From contig NZ_WUUL01000006.1 of NCBI RefSeq assembly GCF_009831235.1, forward strand, positions 62,001 to 126,000: DNA of 64,000 bases, in the 5' to 3' direction. Position numbers and translations under genes: made by a program. This DNA comes from Shimazuella alba (GTDB lineage: Bacteria > Bacillota > Bacilli > Thermoactinomycetales > Thermoactinomycetaceae). The notes under the pieces were generated by a model, which had not been told where the DNA came from, searched no databases, and was given only the letters and a program-made list of their open reading frames with translations. Shown piece by piece: positions 8,187 to 18,296 of the stretch; within the stretch, counting starts at the first letter, position 1, and every line of letters begins with the position of its first letter.

Positions 8187-10004
8187 TTATCTCTTTTGGC
8201 GATTGTTTCTTGCACGCTCGTTTTTGTTCAAAAACTTCTTACGTAAACGGAATGTTTTTGGAGTTACTTCTAGTAATTCATCTTCTTTCAGATACTCGAT
8301 AGCATCATCGATTGTCATCTGACGAGGAGCATCTAATTTTAATGTCTCTTCTTTTGTAGCACTACGAATACTAGTCAGATGTTTCTTTTTACATACATTT
8401 ACTTCTAGATCCGTATCACGAATATGCTGACCAACAATCATCCCTTCATATACTTCTGTTCCTGGAACGATAAACATTTGACCACGCTCTTGTGTAGCAT
8501 GTAATGCATAAGTGGTAGCAGTACCAGTTTCCCAAGCGATCAAAGAACCGAAGTCATTGGTTTGAATCACACCAGCATATGGTTCGTATCCTGCAAGCAG
8601 GCTATGCATTTGGGCTTCTCCACGAGTTGCTGTCAGCAATTGTTGTCGGAAGCCGAGCAGACCACGAGAAGGCGCTAAGTATTTAAATTGAATATTCCCG
8701 CTGTCTAGTACAACCATATCTTGCAATTGACCTTTGCGGATACCAAGAAGTTCTACAACTGCACCTTGGTAATCACTGCTCACTTCAATATCGACAACTT
8801 CCATTGGTTCCATTTTACGACCGTCGATCTCCTTCAAGATAACCTCTGGTTTACTCACTTGGAACTCATAGCCTTCACGGCGCATGTTTTCAATCAAAAT
8901 TCCGAGATGCAATTCTCCACGCCCGGAAACCGTAAATTGATCCGATGAATCTGCATCTTCTACTCGCAGGGCCACATCAGCTTCGGCTTCTCGATAGAGT
9001 CGCTCACGAAGTTTACGAGAAGTAACAAAAGTACCATCTTGCCCAGCAAATGGACTGGTATTGATTCCGATTGTCATCCGAAGAGTAGGTTCTTCTACTG
9101 TGATTGGCGGTAGTGCTTCTGGATGCTCTGGATCTGCAAACGTATCACCAATACCCACATTATCTATCCCTGTCAGAGCAATAATATCCCCTGCAGTTGC
9201 CTCTTCTACTTCTACACGAGCTAGACCTTTATGAATGTACACCTGTCCCACTTTAACAGAGCGGGAAGTGCCATCCGCAGCTAGTAGAGTGAGTTGTTGA
9301 CCTTTGCGAATGGAACCACGTTCCAATCTCCCGATCACGATTTGACCTTTGTATTCATCAAACCCTAATAAAGTAGCCTGCATTTGAGTAGGACCGTCAA
9401 CATCTACTGCTGGAGATGGTAATTCGTTGATAATCTCTTCAAATAATGGCTCTAAAGTATCTGTTAGGTTTTCATAATCCATACCTGAAATTCCGCTCAG
9501 TGCACTAGCATACACTACTGGAAATTCACACTGTTCATCTGTCGCACCAAGATCGACAAATAGATCAAAGGTTTCATTAATAACTTCTTCTGGACGACGA
9601 TTATCACGGTCAATTTTGTTTACAACTACAATCGCTTTATGTCCACGTTCGATCGCTTGACGAAGTACGAACTTGGTTTGTGGCATTGGTCCTTCTACTG
9701 AATCTACAAGTAGCAATACACCATCTACCATATTCATCACACGTTCTACTTCTCCACCAAAATCTGCGTGGCCTGGTGTATCTACAATATTGATCTTAAT
9801 CCCTTTATATTCAATTGCCGTATTTTTCGCAAGGATCGTAATTCCTCTTTCACGTTCTAGTTCATTGGAGTCCATCACTCGATCTTCCACCTGTTGATTT
9901 TGGCGGAAAATATGGCTCTGTTTTAACATTGCATCTACAAGTGTGGTTTTTCCATGGTCAACGTGAGCGATGATGGCAATGTTTCTTATTTGCTCTACAT
10001 TCAT
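8187..10004 (-). CDS. typA: Ribosome-associated GTPase TypA/BipA
   Basis: A 605-residue translational GTPase. G1 [11 protein letters not shown]2 RGITI, G3 [15 protein letters not shown] and G4 VNKIDR are all intact, followed by EF-G-like domains II, III and V and the BipA-specific C-terminal domain ([27 protein letters not shown]). Length is normal for the family. TypA acts on the 50S subunit in cold and stress adaptation and ribosome assembly. In B. subtilis typA is not beside phoP, so it marks the edge of the block that separates phoP from mdh here. It reads as a single-gene unit. Confidence 0.97.
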   Translation of the reverse strand: MNVEQIRNIAIIAHVDHGKTTLVDAMLKQSHIFRQNQQVEDRVMDSNELERERGITILAKNTAIEYKGIKINIVDTPGHADFGGEVERVMNMVDGVLLLVDSVEGPMPQTKFVLRQAIERGHKAIVVVNKIDRDNRRPEEVINETFDLFVDLGATDEQCEFPVVYASALSGISGMDYENLTDTLEPLFEEIINELPSPAVDVDGPTQMQATLLGFDEYKGQIVIGRLERGSIRKGQQLTLLAADGTSRSVKVGQVYIHKGLARVEVEEATAGDIIALTGIDNVGIGDTFADPEHPEALPPITVEEPTLRMTIGINTSPFAGQDGTFVTSRKLRERLYREAEADVALRVEDADSSDQFTVSGRGELHLGILIENMRREGYEFQVSKPEVILKEIDGRKMEPMEVVDIEVSSDYQGAVVELLGIRKGQLQDMVVLDSGNIQFKYLAPSRGLLGFRQQLLTATRGEAQMHSLLAGYEPYAGVIQTNDFGSLIAWETGTATTYALHATQERGQMFIVPGTEVYEGMIVGQHIRDTDLEVNVCKKKHLTSIRSATKEETLKLDAPRQMTIDDAIEYLKEDELLEVTPKTFRLRKKFLNKNERARNNRQKR

Positions 10005-10095
10005 TTCTCTCTAATTCCTTCCTCTACATGATCACAAAGGAGATCGTACCACATATATGTGTTCATTGCTACGAAAAGGATGAAAAAGACCGATT

Positions 10096-11898
10096 TTATC
10101 GATGAAAAGTAAATCTTTTCTTTGACAGGAGGAAGAAAAAGATATGGAAAATCACCAATTGTAAACCAATCGCTATCCAAATAATAGAAAATCGATCCAT
10201 ACTAAATAAAAAGCTGCTAAGTATGGCTACTCCATATGGAAAATAGAATGATACCCTCCAAAGTTTTTTGCTTGGATTATACAAAAATAACATCAATATC
10301 AACGCTAACAGACATTTAAATAATGCCAAAATCAGAAAACGAAGATCATTGACTCCCATTCCATACGGAGAACGAACAGTCAACTCATAATTCTCATTGT
10401 TGCCAGTATATCCATTTAATATATGGTCTTGATCAGATTTGTATAGAGGTGAACCTTCGATCAGGTTAATTAATTTGGTCCCTACTTCTAACTCTGCTGA
10501 TGCATAAGTGGGAGCTTTCTTCATCCATGCCGGAACCGTATATAGCACATAGCGATCTGGTATCGTGTAATCAACTTTTGCTGTGCGAATACTTGCTATT
10601 TCTTTATATACCTCATCTGACAATACAATGACATCATAACCAGGAATAAAACTGCCTATATTCGACTGTAGATGAAAGGCTGTTGGATATCCTTGAAAGG
10701 CAATTGTACTTTTCTCTATTACGCTTTTCTGATGATAAAAAGCATTAACAGCAGTAAAGAAATAGACAGCTTCATTTTCTTTTAATTTAGAAGGAAGAGA
10801 TCGTCCCAACTGTTTCGTCAGCTTTGCATACTGTGAGTAAGAAATGGCGAGTGGAAAACGTATTCCATTCGATTCTTTCAAAATCAGAAAATCCACCGTT
10901 TGCTTTTGAAAAGAAACTCTTTTCTTTGTCAACTCTTGTTCTAATAATCTTTCATACTCACCTAATTTGGATTTATCTTTATAAAGTGCCTCTAAGTAAA
11001 AAGTAAAAGCATTCTCTTTATAATATGCTTTTTGAGTCTGATAGCTAGTCAGAAAGACTTTCATTTCCCCAATAGAAGAAACAAGAAAAATAACAGCTAA
11101 AAAAGAAACTACTATTTTTCCAGTCAATCCGCTAAATATTGTTTGATTACTTAAGATAGAAACAAATTCGATTTTTTTATCCATCCAAACAAGTGAGGCG
11201 ACACACAAGATAAAAAAGAAACCAAGGACTAAGTAAAAAAACGAAACACTATACCATGCTGGCTTACCGAAAAAATGAAAGGACAAATATAACAATAGAA
11301 GAAGGATAATACTTACAATAATCCATATATAAGATTGAAACCGCCCAAAAGATTTCCGCGCTTTTCTCTTTGGGTACAAAAACAAAGCCAAACACAATGA
11401 GCTAACTACAAATGCAGAGAAAAAAAGAACTACTGTTATCCCAATCGCTCTAGATGGAAAAAGAAACGGAAAAGAAGGGGTTTCCATAAGCACGGCAAAT
11501 ATGGGAAAGATGAGTGGACTAAACAACAGACCAAGTATGATACCAGTTACCAAGGTAGAAAATCCAAACAATACATTCTCCCAAAAAATAACCCATTTCA
11601 TCTGTTTTAACGACACATCGTCAAGAGTATCAGGAGTGATATTCCCCCGTCTAATGCTTATCTGATAAATCGTGGCAAAGAGAAGAAACAAAACAAAAAG
11701 AATCCGAACCATATTGATATCCATCATATCTTTTTCTTGGATATTTAAAAATTTTTCAAACCAAGGATGATGAATAAGCATCTCGTACCAGAGATAAACC
11801 ATAATAAAGAAGGTATGTATCATAAAAAACATTCGGTAAGGTTGGAAGTTTTCTTTTATATTTCTCCATACAAGTGCTTTGATAGACAGGATAAACAA
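10096..11898 (-). CDS. BceB/FtsX-like permease-type membrane protein without ATPase partner
   Basis: The 600-residue protein has a layout like BceB-type peptide-antibiotic ABC permeases: one N-terminal helix after ALVWRNIKENFQPYRMFFM, about six further helices to residue 275, a large extracytoplasmic domain (about 276-510) and three C-terminal helices. Sequence resemblance is in topology and the N-terminal WRNIK-NF motif, so the family call is tentative. No ATP-binding subunit, kinase or regulator is adjacent. The start is uncertain: AAAGGAGG abuts the TTG at 11898, so a CTG or ATC codon 10-15 bases downstream could be used. It could be an orphan bacitracin/bacteriocin sensor or transporter remnant. 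Confidence 0.6.
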   Translation of the reverse strand: MFILSIKALVWRNIKENFQPYRMFFMIHTFFIMVYLWYEMLIHHPWFEKFLNIQEKDMMDINMVRILFVLFLLFATIYQISIRRGNITPDTLDDVSLKQMKWVIFWENVLFGFSTLVTGIILGLLFSPLIFPIFAVLMETPSFPFLFPSRAIGITVVLFFSAFVVSSLCLALFLYPKRKARKSFGRFQSYIWIIVSIILLLLLYLSFHFFGKPAWYSVSFFYLVLGFFFILCVASLVWMDKKIEFVSILSNQTIFSGLTGKIVVSFLAVIFLVSSIGEMKVFLTSYQTQKAYYKENAFTFYLEALYKDKSKLGEYERLLEQELTKKRVSFQKQTVDFLILKESNGIRFPLAISYSQYAKLTKQLGRSLPSKLKENEAVYFFTAVNAFYHQKSVIEKSTIAFQGYPTAFHLQSNIGSFIPGYDVIVLSDEVYKEIASIRTAKVDYTIPDRYVLYTVPAWMKKAPTYASAELEVGTKLINLIEGSPLYKSDQDHILNGYTGNNENYELTVRSPYGMGVNDLRFLILALFKCLLALILMLFLYNPSKKLWRVSFYFPYGVAILSSFLFSMDRFSIIWIAIGLQLVIFHIFFFLLSKKRFTFHR

Positions 11899-12037
11899 CC
11901 TCCTTTAAACATTTATTTTTTTAGAGTAATTTTAACAGAAAAATGATCCGAAAAAACTATTCATAGAAAAGCTATTTTTCTTAATAAATGATAATATAAA
12001 TGCAGCATTCTTGGCTGGAAATATTACCTGTAAAATG

Positions 12038-12109
12038 ATGGATATACATATCTGGGAAAATTTGTTGATGTTAATTGCAATTTTTAATACTTTGGAAACA
12101 AGTGAATAG
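12038..12109 (+). CDS. Possible 23-residue hydrophobic peptide
   Basis: A short frame starting MDIHIWENLLMLIAIFNTL and ending TSE lies between a TATAAT-like region (near 11985) and a good terminator at 12113. It has one hydrophobic segment, and no other plus-strand gene can account for that terminator. Size and architecture resemble holin-like or type I toxin peptides, but no clear Shine-Dalgarno precedes it. The evidence is therefore circumstantial. Confidence 0.3.
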   Translation: MDIHIWENLLMLIAIFNTLETSE

Positions 12110-12112
12110 AAG

Positions 12113-12150
12113 AACCCTCTCAAAAACCATCGTTTTGAAAGGGTTTTATT
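12113..12150 (+). terminator. Rho-independent terminator with no obvious upstream gene
   Basis: AACCCTCTCAAAA pairs with TTTTGAAAGGGTT (one mismatch), followed by TTATTTTG on the plus strand. The genes on both sides are on the minus strand. Confidence 0.75.
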
Positions 12151-12272
12151 TTGTTTAAAATCTTTTATTTTGGAAGAAATATATCTCTCCTAATTGCTCA
12201 AATTCATCACCTATCATTTTTAATCAAAATTCCCTAGTGTTGGGAATCTGCTAATCCTGATGCTACCCTATA

Positions 12273-13649
12273 CTAAAGGAGAAAAGAATCACTTGGAGTA
12301 ATATAATTTTTTCTACTGTTCATAAAAGTAATACAATGGGCCAATCGCTCTATCCCTAGTTTAATGTGACTTTCGTTTACTTGAGAAATGCTTAATCGAA
12401 GAAGATTTTCCTTTTTATATTCTGATAAAAACATTCTGGAGGCATCATCCACATATACATGCTGATCGTTTAGCATATGCACTGTCTGTTTTGCTGTCAT
12501 ATTCTCAGGCAAACTGATGGAGAGAAAGAATCCTGAAGTCGGTTTAGAAAAATGAGTATTAGATGGAAGCAATAATTCACACGCCTCTTGAAGCATTTGC
12601 ATTTTAGTGCTATATACCTCTTTTATTTTTTTGAGATGGCTATGAAACATACCACTTTTTAAAAAGAGTTCTAGTGAACCTTGAGAAAGTGCTGAGCTAT
12701 TAAAATCCGAACTAAATTTATATCTTAAAAAATTGTTAATCATCAATGTAGGAAGAACGACTGTAGCAATTCTTAATCCTGGGAGAAAAATTTTCGAAAA
12801 GCTTTTCATATAAATCACTCTCCCAGAAGGATCAAAAGAAAATAAGGGATCTGATTTTGAATTTTGGTCAAGGTCTCCTAGAAAATCATCTTCCACTATG
12901 TATACATCGTATTTTTCAGCTAACTCCACGATTTTTTTCTTTTCCCTGTTTGTATAAGAATGCCCAAGTGGATTGTGAAATCTTGGGATAATATAGAAAA
13001 ATTTTATATCATTATTTCGAAAAATATATTCCAGACGTTCGAGGTCGATGCCTTCCATTGATAACTCAATTCCAAAAGTATTAACTTGTTGCAGATGGAC
13101 GGACTCAAGCAATCCAAAATAAGTGGGCTGCTCCATTAGAATATTGCTTTTTCCATTTGGAAATGGCATAGAAACTAATAAATGGAGGGCTTGCTGCGAG
13201 CCAGAAACAATGATTACTCTTTCCGGTTGAGTGAATACCTGTAGATTCTGCAAATATTTCACTAGTTGTACTCGTAAGGAGTACAGTCCTTGTTGATCAG
13301 AGTATGTAAAAAGCTCTTCTTTATATTGTTCAATTGCTTGATTGATACAATGTTGAAATTCAACATAAGGCATAACATTTTTATCTGGACCAGCAGACAA
13401 AAAATCAATCACGTCATTTTCATTCGTCTCATTTCGAAATTCATTCACTACAAAGTAACCACTTTTAGGAACAGAATAAATAAAATGCTCTTTTTCTAAT
13501 TCTTCGTATGCTTTAATGACCGTATTTTTGCTACATGAAAAACGCTCAGATAGCTGACGAACAGAAGGAAGTTTACTTCCTGCAATAAGTGTCCTATCTG
13601 CTAGTCGACGCTTAATCTCTTTGGTTATCTCTATATATTTGGCGCTCAT
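12273..13649 (-). CDS. MocR-type regulator (GntR HTH fused to class I aminotransferase domain)
   Basis: A 458-residue fusion. The N-terminal winged helix (about 1-70) has LPSVRQLSERFSCSKNTVIKAYEELEKE. The PLP-binding fold has the lysine motif in YMKSFSKIFLPGLRIATVV. MocR proteins sense pyridoxal phosphate or amino-acid-related ligands. The start at 13649 follows GGGGGTGA. It is divergent from an EamA transporter at 13810 with 160 bases between, the usual MocR-target layout, so I infer it controls that exporter. Confidence 0.9.
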   Translation of the reverse strand: MSAKYIEITKEIKRRLADRTLIAGSKLPSVRQLSERFSCSKNTVIKAYEELEKEHFIYSVPKSGYFVVNEFRNETNENDVIDFLSAGPDKNVMPYVEFQHCINQAIEQYKEELFTYSDQQGLYSLRVQLVKYLQNLQVFTQPERVIIVSGSQQALHLLVSMPFPNGKSNILMEQPTYFGLLESVHLQQVNTFGIELSMEGIDLERLEYIFRNNDIKFFYIIPRFHNPLGHSYTNREKKKIVELAEKYDVYIVEDDFLGDLDQNSKSDPLFSFDPSGRVIYMKSFSKIFLPGLRIATVVLPTLMINNFLRYKFSSDFNSSALSQGSLELFLKSGMFHSHLKKIKEVYSTKMQMLQEACELLLPSNTHFSKPTSGFFLSISLPENMTAKQTVHMLNDQHVYVDDASRMFLSEYKKENLLRLSISQVNESHIKLGIERLAHCITFMNSRKNYITPSDSFLL

Positions 13650-13809
13650 CCATTCACCCCCTACAACTGTCATGGTACAGACAGCTAAAAGAATGGTTTA
13701 TTTTTATATTTGTACCTTTTATTATGTTGATTATAACAGAACTGTACTTCAACAGAAATAAAAAATGAAACAGATATGATACAAAAGAAAAAGATAGGGG
13801 TAGGATTGG

Positions 13810-14712
13810 ATGAAGAGAGAAACCAGAGAGAAATTAGGATTATTGCTGGGCTTAATTGGTGTGATTTGTTTTAGCTTAACACTCCCGACTACACGTATTG
13901 CAGTAGAATATTTGGGGACTACGTTCGTCGGTCTAGGAAGAACAGTTGTTGCTGCTATTTTAGTGGCAATGGTATTGATTGTTCGAAAAGAAAAGCTGCC
14001 TTCTCCCCGCCAATTCAAAAGTCTGTTTCTTGTTGCAGTTGGCGCAGTTTTAGGATTTCCTCTTCTTACTTCTTGGTCAATGAAATTCTTGCCGGTTTCT
14101 CACGGTGCTGTGGAAGTTGCGCTGTTGCCATTAGCAACAGCCGGATTTGCTATGGTTAGAGCAAGGGAAATTCCTTCTCTCAAATTTTGGATTTCAAGTG
14201 TAATCGGCTCTGTAGCTGTTATTATTTATGCCTTTCACCTCGGATTTGGTTCACTACAATTTCCCGATTTGGCTTTACTACTAGCAGTGATTATACTTGG
14301 ACTAAGTTATGCAGAAGGTGGGAAACTATCGAAAGAAATAGGCAGCTGGCAAGTGATTGCTTGGGCCATTTTAATCGGTGCGCCATTTTTTGTTATTCCA
14401 GTTGGGCTGAGCCTTACAACGGAAATGCTTCATGCTCCAATACACGCTTGGGCTAGTTTTATATATCTCGCAGTTGTAAGTCAATTTTTAGCATATGTCG
14501 CTTGGTATAGCGGAATGGCTATGGGGGGAATAGCAAGAGTTAGTCAGATTCAATACTTGCAACCATTTCTAATGATTCTATTTTCAGCAGTATTTCTAAA
14601 TGAATCTATCACATTTTTCACTCTTACAATAGCAGTGCTTGTTGTCTTTTCTGTTATATTAGGCAAAAATGCTCCCGTATCTAAAAAAGGATCTATATTA
14701 GAGAAAAACTAA
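13810..14712 (+). CDS. EamA/DMT-family transporter
   Basis: A 300-residue protein with ten predicted transmembrane helices and two EamA repeats (first ending near RAREIPSLKFW, second from GSWQVIAWAILIGAPFF to VFSVILGKNAP). The family exports amino acids or metabolites. It is divergently paired with a MocR regulator. The ribosome site AGGGGTAGG precedes the ATG. A bidirectional terminator at 14853 separates it from the convergent metalloprotease-like gene. Confidence 0.9.
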   Translation: MKRETREKLGLLLGLIGVICFSLTLPTTRIAVEYLGTTFVGLGRTVVAAILVAMVLIVRKEKLPSPRQFKSLFLVAVGAVLGFPLLTSWSMKFLPVSHGAVEVALLPLATAGFAMVRAREIPSLKFWISSVIGSVAVIIYAFHLGFGSLQFPDLALLLAVIILGLSYAEGGKLSKEIGSWQVIAWAILIGAPFFVIPVGLSLTTEMLHAPIHAWASFIYLAVVSQFLAYVAWYSGMAMGGIARVSQIQYLQPFLMILFSAVFLNESITFFTLTIAVLVVFSVILGKNAPVSKKGSILEKN

Positions 14713-14852
14713 TGCATGTTCAAAGGGTTGTGAAGAAGCCTAACGACTGTTTCACTTTAATTAAGTCTTTGAGACAATCTTCCCAAAAGGGTACAGGTAA
14801 TTGAAGTAGGGAAAAACCGAAACTTGTCTAATGAAAAAGTGTAAAAATAGGT

Positions 14853-14889
14853 AAAAAGCGTATCAACACATAGGTGATACGCTTTTTTT
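14853..14889. terminator. Bidirectional terminator
   Basis: AAAAAGCGTATCA / TGATACGCTTTTTTT (arms 14853-14865 and 14874-14889) has T-runs in both directions. It serves the EamA gene on the plus strand and the secreted protein gene on the minus strand. Confidence 0.9.
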
Positions 14890-14891
14890 GA

Positions 14892-15947
14892 TCAATAGTA
14901 TTTATTGCCATAGTTGAATTCAAAATCGATATTCATCCCTTTAGGGACTGTCACATATAATTTATACTTCCCTTTTTTGGGTTGACCTGAGTATTTACTT
15001 AAAGGATCAAAGTAACTCAGTGAATTTAACTTCAGTGTAGAGGTAGTGTATGTACGAACTGTTTTTCCGGTACTGCTATTTACCACTTTATAGCTAATTT
15101 TTCCCTGAGTAGAGTTATTGCTACGAGTATGAATATAGTTTTGAGATCCTGGTACATAATTGAACTCAAAATATTTAACGGATTTCCCGCTTCCGGCTTC
15201 CCCATTATAGCGTGATTTGTTATTTGGAAATGCCCAGTTGAGTCCTTCGACAGCTACAGGATTTTTTTGGTATTCGGACCAAAGTTGAGGTAAAGTTTTG
15301 CCTGTGTACTCTTTAAACAAGTCATCGGAGTAGTAGTTATTTTGAACACGTTGGTGGATTTTCAACACACTGCCTGGTGCTTTGATATGATTTAACCAAC
15401 TAAAAAAGCGAGCTGTCACACCATAGCTATCCGTGTATTTTTGCGTTGATTTTACGGCTGGAAGACGCCAAGACTCAATATGGGAATAGCGGGAACGAGC
15501 GTAATCAGCCATTCCTTCTCGAAACCAACTAGGAGCTTTGACACCATTTGGATAGGCATCAACAACATGGAACATTTCATGAACCAACATACCTTGGTCA
15601 TTTGGATGTTTTTTTGCATAATCTGGATTCACATAAATCACATTGCCGGCTGCATAAGCAACAGGATATTTTTCATTTTTTACGAATTTTACAACTACCT
15701 CTTTTGGTGCTTTACCCGGACTATATTGCTGAGCCATTTGCGCATAGGTGCTTTTAAACGTTTTTTCATATTTACTTACGACAGATGATAGAGCTGAATC
15801 ACTGTATTCTGTAGTAAGTTTATAATCACCGCTCGTCACCACTTTTGTTGCAGCAATAGCTTTTTTTGATGGTACTCCGATTGCAGGAATACATGCAACC
15901 GTTAAGGCTAGAGCAAAAGCTATCTTTTTATTTATCAGACGCTTCAT
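14892..15947 (-). CDS. Secreted basic-secretory-protein-like metallopeptidase
   Basis: A 351-residue protein. A signal peptide (Lys-rich start, hydrophobic core, likely cut after KKAIA near residue 32) is followed by a domain with zinc-binding HEMFHVVDAY at 123-132 and PSWFREGMADYARSRY about 12 residues on. This is the arrangement of the plant-type basic secretory protein / M1-like gluzincin group. The last about 110 residues form a separate beta-rich domain (KSVKYFEFNYVPGSQNYI to FNYGNKYY) of unknown role. The ribosome site AAGGAGAGGG is strong. It probably acts on extracellular protein or cell-wall substrates; none is shown. Confidence 0.82.
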   Translation of the reverse strand: MKRLINKKIAFALALTVACIPAIGVPSKKAIAATKVVTSGDYKLTTEYSDSALSSVVSKYEKTFKSTYAQMAQQYSPGKAPKEVVVKFVKNEKYPVAYAAGNVIYVNPDYAKKHPNDQGMLVHEMFHVVDAYPNGVKAPSWFREGMADYARSRYSHIESWRLPAVKSTQKYTDSYGVTARFFSWLNHIKAPGSVLKIHQRVQNNYYSDDLFKEYTGKTLPQLWSEYQKNPVAVEGLNWAFPNNKSRYNGEAGSGKSVKYFEFNYVPGSQNYIHTRSNNSTQGKISYKVVNSSTGKTVRTYTTSTLKLNSLSYFDPLSKYSGQPKKGKYKLYVTVPKGMNIDFEFNYGNKYY

Positions 15948-16072
15948 CCATCCCTCTCCTTCATATGTACTATTATTTTAGTTTATGCTATAAAAAAATA
16001 ATACCTTTTTCAAGAGATACCAGAATGAAGACAAAGAGAATTAACATTTCAATCAATAGAATTGTTAAATTT

Positions 16073-17038
16073 TTACGCCTTTCCTTTGTAGAGTGCAACT
16101 ATTTCTTCTGATTTTTGTTGAATTTTCCTTCTTAATACATCAGGTTCTATTACCCTGATCTTTGCTCCAAAACCCATGATAAAAGCTAGTGCTTCTTGCT
16201 CCACCTGAAACTGTAAAGCTACTTTGCTCCATCCTGCTTGCATCTGTTCTTCTAGTACATCTATTTTTGGAAATCTGCCCGCATAAGAGAGATTTTGGAG
16301 AATAGCAGCGTCAACTTGTGCTACTACATGATATTGAGGCAAACGTTCTACAAATTGTTCCGTTGATTTTTTCCAGTAAGACGCTAAACAAAAATCATGA
16401 GGTCGCGTGAAACTTTCTTCTGTAACTTCTACTTGTTTGATTCGATCTACACGATAAGTTCGAATTTGGTCATCTAAAGAAGCAATAAGATACCATGTAC
16501 TCCCCTTTGCTACCAACCCTAAGGGATTCACTAGCCTTTTTCGATTTTCTTGATCTGCCCGCAAATACTCGATCCAAACTTTTTGATCTCTCCACAAAGC
16601 ATTTTGAAGCGAAGCCAGAAATACTTGGTCTTTCTTCGTTGGATGCCAGTGTGAGCTGTCTAGATGAATACGTTCTAACATATACTCGGCATCTTTTCTT
16701 GTTTTCTGAGGAAGAATGGAAAGCAACTTCATCTGCGCTAGTTCTACCTCTTTCTTTATACCTAAATCTTGTTGAATTTTTTCAGAAAGCGGAAGAAAAA
16801 GTACTGGCATTTCCTCTTGATTCAATTGCATAATTTTTGGTTTGTAGTTTTGTAAAAGCTTCCAGCCACCATACTTACCTTTTTCTGCATAAACGGGAAA
16901 ACCTTCTGCACTGAGCACATCCATATCACGGTGGATCGTTCTTTCCGAAACTTCTAGTTTCTGTGCTAGTTCTTTTGTAGTTAGCTGCTCATGAAGTTGT
17001 AGATTCAACAAAATAGAAAACAATCGATTAATCCGCAT
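16073..17038 (-). CDS. YafY-type HTH/WYL-domain transcriptional regulator
   Basis: A 321-residue regulator. The N-terminal HTH_11 has LTTKELAQKLEVSERTIHRDMDVLSAEGFPV. The WYL domain (about 135-215) has VNPLGLVAKGSTWYLIASLDDQIRTYRVDRI, followed by the WCX extension. The start at 17038 is set by AGGAG AAAAA ATG. WYL proteins sense nucleic-acid-related or metabolic ligands. An SDR gene starts 1 kb upstream on the same strand, and the two commonly neighbour each other as regulator and target, though no operator is identified. Confidence 0.9.
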   Translation of the reverse strand: MRINRLFSILLNLQLHEQLTTKELAQKLEVSERTIHRDMDVLSAEGFPVYAEKGKYGGWKLLQNYKPKIMQLNQEEMPVLFLPLSEKIQQDLGIKKEVELAQMKLLSILPQKTRKDAEYMLERIHLDSSHWHPTKKDQVFLASLQNALWRDQKVWIEYLRADQENRKRLVNPLGLVAKGSTWYLIASLDDQIRTYRVDRIKQVEVTEESFTRPHDFCLASYWKKSTEQFVERLPQYHVVAQVDAAILQNLSYAGRFPKIDVLEEQMQAGWSKVALQFQVEQEALAFIMGFGAKIRVIEPDVLRRKIQQKSEEIVALYKGKA

Positions 17039-17222
17039 TTTTTCTCCTAGCAATTTCTTTTTTATTTAACGGTAGTAACTTAAGGAGCAGATAGGGGGAA
17101 GTAGAAGAAACAAAAGTCTCCATAAAATGCCGATGCTATGAAAATATGAAAGCCCATCCCCATCATATTTGGGAATAAGCTTGATCATAAGTTATCCTTT
17201 ACTAATTTTCACAAAAGATTCC

Positions 17223-18062
17223 TTACATGCTGAATGGAGGGATATATCGTCCATCGATATCCGTAAATCCATATTCTCTTGCCAGATTGCCAACCTTGAA
17301 CACTTGCCCACTCTTTTTCATGATTTTTGGATCATTTGCTAATGCCGTGATAGCGCGTCCAATATAATAAGGGCTTTCGGTATCTTTCAAAGCATCAATC
17401 TCCTGCCAATGTTGTTCATCTGTATGAAATGTTGACAGTACCAGTTCTGTTCTCATCCATCCCGGAGAGAGAGCTATCACAGGAATATTATCTTGTTTTA
17501 GATCAATAGATAAGCCATATGCCATGCGAGTTAAAGCGTTTTTCGCTAAATCATAGTAAAAGGTGCCTGCGTATTTGTATTCATCCCAAAATGTTGTATG
17601 AACAATAAGCCCCTGTTTCTGTTCACGGAGTAATGGGATTGCAAAGTAATTTGTAGCAAGTTGCGCTCGTACACCTGCTGTAAACATGGTATCCCAATGA
17701 TTTATCGAAAATTCCCAAAAAGGTTGTGGCTTTGGATTTTGCCAGAGATCGTGTCCACCCCATACATTATTCACCAAAATATCGAGCTTGCCTTGTTCAC
17801 TACGAATTTGTTTGATCAGTGCTTCTGTTTCCAAGTCTATGGTATGATCACATCGCACAGCAATACCTTTCCCTCCAGCTTCCTCAATTTGTGCCACAGT
17901 ATCATCGATTGTTCCAGGCCAATTGTTTGTCGAACTCCCTTTTGTACTCCGTCCTGTAACATAAACTGTTGCCCCGGCTTTTCCTAACTCTACTGCAATC
18001 CCACGTCCAGCTCCTCTACTTCCTCCTGTTACAAGAGCTACTTTCCCATTTAATGTTTTCAT
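17223..18062 (-). CDS. Short-chain dehydrogenase/reductase
   Basis: A 279-residue classical SDR with NAD(P)-binding TGGSRGAGRGIA, the NNVWGG segment and catalytic YYDLAKNAL (YxxxK), followed by the substrate loop after ALSPGWMRTELV. The start (18062 rather than an ATG nine bases upstream) is a close call; GATGAGG precedes it. Neighbours do not define a substrate. Confidence 0.9.
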   Translation of the reverse strand: MKTLNGKVALVTGGSRGAGRGIAVELGKAGATVYVTGRSTKGSSTNNWPGTIDDTVAQIEEAGGKGIAVRCDHTIDLETEALIKQIRSEQGKLDILVNNVWGGHDLWQNPKPQPFWEFSINHWDTMFTAGVRAQLATNYFAIPLLREQKQGLIVHTTFWDEYKYAGTFYYDLAKNALTRMAYGLSIDLKQDNIPVIALSPGWMRTELVLSTFHTDEQHWQEIDALKDTESPYYIGRAITALANDPKIMKKSGQVFKVGNLAREYGFTDIDGRYIPPFSM

Positions 18063-18296
18063 GTACCTCATCCCTTTTGTACAGATTTGTTCAAGATAAA
18101 GGAGAATGATTGACTCCTTTGGTTCTCACCTCTTAAATATAAAGCCTCAATATGACATGTAATGACATATTTACAAAAGTTATAGCTAAGTACGTTGAAC
18201 AAGTATATCGTCTGCACAAATCAAAACGAGTTATTTTTTCAAAAATAGCAACATATTATACATTCGATGATACCTACAAATACAGGAGGTGCAACA

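Noticed and set aside
15480-15788. Plus-strand frame opposite the secreted metalloprotease-like gene
   Set aside because: The minus strand has a signal peptide, HEMFH and a strong ribosome site; this frame has none.
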